Made by a program: the position numbers and the translations under genes. A DNA stretch of 64,000 bases from Ancylobacter sp. Lp-2 (GTDB lineage: Bacteria > Pseudomonadota > Alphaproteobacteria > Rhizobiales > Xanthobacteraceae): the NCBI RefSeq assembly GCF_020523795.1, contig NZ_JAJALI010000011.1, positions 62,001 through 126,000 of the forward strand, in the 5' to 3' direction. The notes under the pieces are model-generated. The model had not been told where the DNA came from. It saw only the letters and a program-made list of their open reading frames with translations, and searched no databases. Below, piece after piece: positions 61,782 to 64,000 of the stretch (its first letter is position 1; every line of letters begins with the position of its first letter).

Positions 61782-63340
61782 CCGCGCGGCAGGAGGGGGC
61801 GGTGGACCGGCCGGCGGGCCGGCGGGCCGCTCCCGAGCGCACGCTCGATCCGGCGGACTGGGCGTCGGTGCGTGCCTTGTCCCATCGCATCGTCGACGAC
61901 GCGATCGACCATCTGCGCGACGTCCGCTCACGCCCCTGCTGGCGGCCGATGCCGCCCGAGGTGGAGGCCACCTTCGCCACCGCCTTGCCGCGCGAGCCGA
62001 TGCCGCTCGCCGAGGTCTATGGCGAGGTCGCCGCCCGGGTGATGGCCTATCCGATGGGCAACATCCATCCGCGCTTTTGGGCCTGGTACATGGGCGCGAG
62101 CAACTATACCGGCGCGCTGGCGGATTTCCTGGCCGCGATACAGGGCTCGAACCTGGGCGGAGGCAACCATGCCGCCGCCTGCCTCGACCGGCAGGTGGTG
62201 GACTGGTGCAAGGAAATGGTCGGCTTTCCCGCCTCCGCCAGCGGCACGCTGGTGAGCGGCGGGTCGATGGCCAACCTCATCGGCCTCACCGTGGCGCGAA
62301 ACATCCATGCCGGCATCGACGTGCGCGAGCATGGCGTCGCCGCCATCGCGCGGCCGCTGCGCTTCTACGGCTCGGACCAGATGCACAGCTGCCACCGCAA
62401 GGCCGTGGAAGCGCTGGGGCTGGGCAACCGCGCGCTGATCCGCATTCCCAGCGACGAGGAGTGCCGCATCGACCTCGCCGCGCTGCGCCGGGCCATTGCC
62501 AATGATCGGACGGCCGGGCTCGAGCCTGCCTGCATCATCGCCACCGCCGGCACGGTCAACACCGGCGCGATCGACGACCTGCCGGCACTGGCGGAACTGG
62601 CGCGCGAGGAGCGCCTCTGGCTGCATGTCGATGGCTGCATCGGCGCGCTGCTCGCCATCGCTCCGGAAAACCGCTGGCGCGTGGAGGGCATCGAGCGGGC
62701 GGATTCCCTCGCTCTCGATCCGCATAAGGGGCTGCATGCGCCGTTCGAGGCCGGATGCGCGCTGGTGCGCGACGCCTGCGCCCATCACGCGGCATTCGCC
62801 GTGACGCCCGAATATCTCGAGGGCAAGCCCCGGGGCCTGGCGGCGGCGCCCTGGCTGCATGAATACGGGCCGCAGACCTCGCGCGGCTTCCGGGCCCTGA
62901 AGATCTGGATGGCGCTCAAGGAGCACGGCGTTGCGGCATTCGGAGCGCTGATCGACCAGAACATCGCGCAGGCCCGTCACCTCGCCGAACTCGTCGCGGC
63001 CGAGCCGTTGCTGGAACTGGTCGCGTCCGCCGGTCTCCCCATCGTCTGCTTTCGCTATCGCCCGCCGGGCTTGAAGGAGAAGGCGCTTCACGCGCTCAAC
63101 GTCGAGATCATGCTGCGGGTACAGGAGAGCGGCATCGCGGTCTTGTCCGATACGACGGTGAAGGGCCGGCACTGCCTGCGCGTCGCCGTCGCCAGCCACC
63201 GGACCCGGAGCGACGATCTCGACGTGCTGGTGGAGGAGGTGGTCCGGATCGGTCAGTCCCTGACGGGCGCCGAGAGCGGCTTCGCCGCCTATCTGCGCAC
63301 TCCCGGTAATCCCTCCGCCGAGGGGCGGGCAGTGCGATAG
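61778..63340 (+). CDS. Group II PLP-dependent amino-acid decarboxylase
   Basis: 520 residues. PLP lysine Lys317 in LALDPHKGLHAPFEAG; other family motifs are NLGGGNHAAACLDRQVVDW, GTLVSGGSMANLIGL and WLHVDGCIGALLAI. The usual aromatic after HK is Gly here. Known members decarboxylate aromatic amino acids, glutamate, cysteine sulfinate, aspartate or 2,4-diaminobutyrate. Paired with the cysteine-synthase-type gene it could make the amine of a cysteine-derived amino acid (cysteate to taurine, or cysteine to cysteamine); this is inference only. Confidence 0.88.
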   Translation: MTARQEGAVDRPAGRRAAPERTLDPADWASVRALSHRIVDDAIDHLRDVRSRPCWRPMPPEVEATFATALPREPMPLAEVYGEVAARVMAYPMGNIHPRFWAWYMGASNYTGALADFLAAIQGSNLGGGNHAAACLDRQVVDWCKEMVGFPASASGTLVSGGSMANLIGLTVARNIHAGIDVREHGVAAIARPLRFYGSDQMHSCHRKAVEALGLGNRALIRIPSDEECRIDLAALRRAIANDRTAGLEPACIIATAGTVNTGAIDDLPALAELAREERLWLHVDGCIGALLAIAPENRWRVEGIERADSLALDPHKGLHAPFEAGCALVRDACAHHAAFAVTPEYLEGKPRGLAAAPWLHEYGPQTSRGFRALKIWMALKEHGVAAFGALIDQNIAQARHLAELVAAEPLLELVASAGLPIVCFRYRPPGLKEKALHALNVEIMLRVQESGIAVLSDTTVKGRHCLRVAVASHRTRSDDLDVLVEEVVRIGQSLTGAESGFAAYLRTPGNPSAEGRAVR

Positions 63341-63363
63341 CAACCCCGCATATCGCCTGCCTT

Positions 63364-63391
63364 CCGCCCGTCGCCGCCGGTTGGCGGGCGG
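63364..63391 (+). terminator. Terminator-like hairpin after the decarboxylase gene
   Basis: CCGCCCG (63364-63370) pairs with CGGGCGG (63385-63391) around 14 bases, 24 bases after the stop. A T-run (TATTTTTT) occurs 48 bases later at about 63439 and is not attached. Confidence 0.45.
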
Positions 63392-63575
63392 GGTGGGCGA
63401 GATCGGGCTGCCACACGACCATGGCGCGACCGGGTGTCTATTTTTTAGGCGAGCCCATGTCGCGAGCAGCTAAACCAAGCTTCGTGTGTTGGCGATACTT
63501 CCTGTCCGCCACGCCGCCTTACCTTCTGCACCGCGTCGGCGCTCTCCGATGCGGTCACAGGAGTAAGGTGCGTTA

Positions 63576-64000
63576 ATGCCCGCGAATCCGTTTCATCTCG
63601 CCTGGTTTCTCCAAGGTTCCAGTATTCAGGCCTGGGGGGAGCCGTGGACCGGCAACATCGCGCAGGAATGGATGACCGCCGACATGTTCCTCGACCTCGT
63701 AAGGTCGATGGAGCGCGCCTGCTTCGACTACATCCTCATCGAGGATTCCATCTATATCGGCCAGAACTGGCAGGATTCGCGCGATATCTTCCTGAAGGGC
63801 GGCATCTGCGCGCCGCGGCAGGAGCCTTCGGTGGTGGCGACGCTGATGGCCGCCGCCACCAAGCGCCTCGGCATCGTGCCGACGCTCTCCACCTTCGCCT
63901 ACCATCCCTATCTGACGGCGCGCATCGTCTCCTCGCTGGACCAGATCTCCGGCGGCCGCGCCGGCTGGAACATGGTGACCGGTTCGTCGGATTTCTCGGC
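63576..64000 (+). CDS. FMN-dependent monooxygenase (DszA/NtaA/SnaA type), partial
   Basis: 142 N-terminal residues, truncated by the window end. The ATG at 63576 follows CAGGAG at 12 bases. FHLAWFLQGSSIQAWGEPW, DSIYIGQ, LSTFAYHPYLTARIVSSLDQISGGRAGWNMVTGSS match the LLM-fold class acting on nitrilotriacetate, dibenzothiophene sulfone or pristinamycin precursors. These enzymes use reduced FMN from a separate reductase. 235 bases separate it from the decarboxylase gene. Confidence 0.9.
   Translation, partial: MPANPFHLAWFLQGSSIQAWGEPWTGNIAQEWMTADMFLDLVRSMERACFDYILIEDSIYIGQNWQDSRDIFLKGGICAPRQEPSVVATLMAAATKRLGIVPTLSTFAYHPYLTARIVSSLDQISGGRAGWNMVTGSSDFS

Overview
The window is about 68-70% G+C, has no rRNA, tRNA or CRISPR, and is packed with solute transporters and catabolic genes. 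The gene content (sorbitol/mannitol smo operon, several peptide, amino-acid and polyamine-type ABC importers, a tricarboxylate-type TTT importer, CocE hydrolases, an isoquinoline/nicotinate-type molybdenum hydroxylase) and one RIME-like intergenic palindrome suggest an environmental alphaproteobacterium of the Hyphomicrobiales, perhaps Xanthobacteraceae-like. That placement is inference; no taxonomic marker gene is present.

Layout. 1-3661 (minus): a VOC-fold protein, two dipeptide-type ABC ATPases and a truncated peptide-binding protein, divergent from an FCD-type GntR regulator (3976-4683); a textbook FadR-type operator lies between them. 4769-5020: a small membrane protein. 5566-10962: a giant autotransporter with a beta-solenoid repeat passenger. 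11046-18658 (plus): HAD phosphatase, SorC-type regulator, smoEFGK ABC importer and mannitol 2-dehydrogenase. 18715-23472: a 951-residue winged-helix/ATPase/TPR regulator divergent from an MFS transporter, then an unknown 166-residue protein.

23639-37563 (minus): two adjoining operons. One holds a polyamine-type ABC importer with a metal-dependent amidohydrolase and a creatininase-family amidohydrolase. The other holds a branched-chain-type importer (LivK, LivH, a fused LivM-LivG, LivF), a cyclase-type hydrolase, an amidase and a zinc deaminase. 37870-41309 (plus): LysR regulator, cytosine-deaminase-like amidohydrolase, second amidase. Together these look like a salvage or catabolic island for cyclic amides, ureides or N-heterocycles. 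41414-47554 (minus): an XRE-cupin regulator, a polar amino-acid ABC importer, a class IV aminotransferase homologue that appears to lack its catalytic lysine, and an MmgE/PrpD protein.

47555-48821 has no recognisable gene. 48822-58413 (plus): a tightly packed cluster of TctC-like binding protein, CocE hydrolase, TctB, TctA, 2Fe-2S and molybdopterin subunits of a two-component hydroxylase, cupin, and a second CocE hydrolase; this is the best candidate for an undescribed import-hydrolyse-hydroxylate pathway. 58540-60582 (minus): a SARP/TolB-like/TPR regulator, divergent from a cysteine-synthase-family enzyme translationally coupled to a group II PLP decarboxylase (60696-63340), followed by the start of a DszA/NtaA-type flavin monooxygenase running off the window.

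Recurring design: in four ABC operons the binding-protein gene comes first and is separated from the permease gene by a GC-rich stem-loop, while later genes overlap by ATGA or a few bases.
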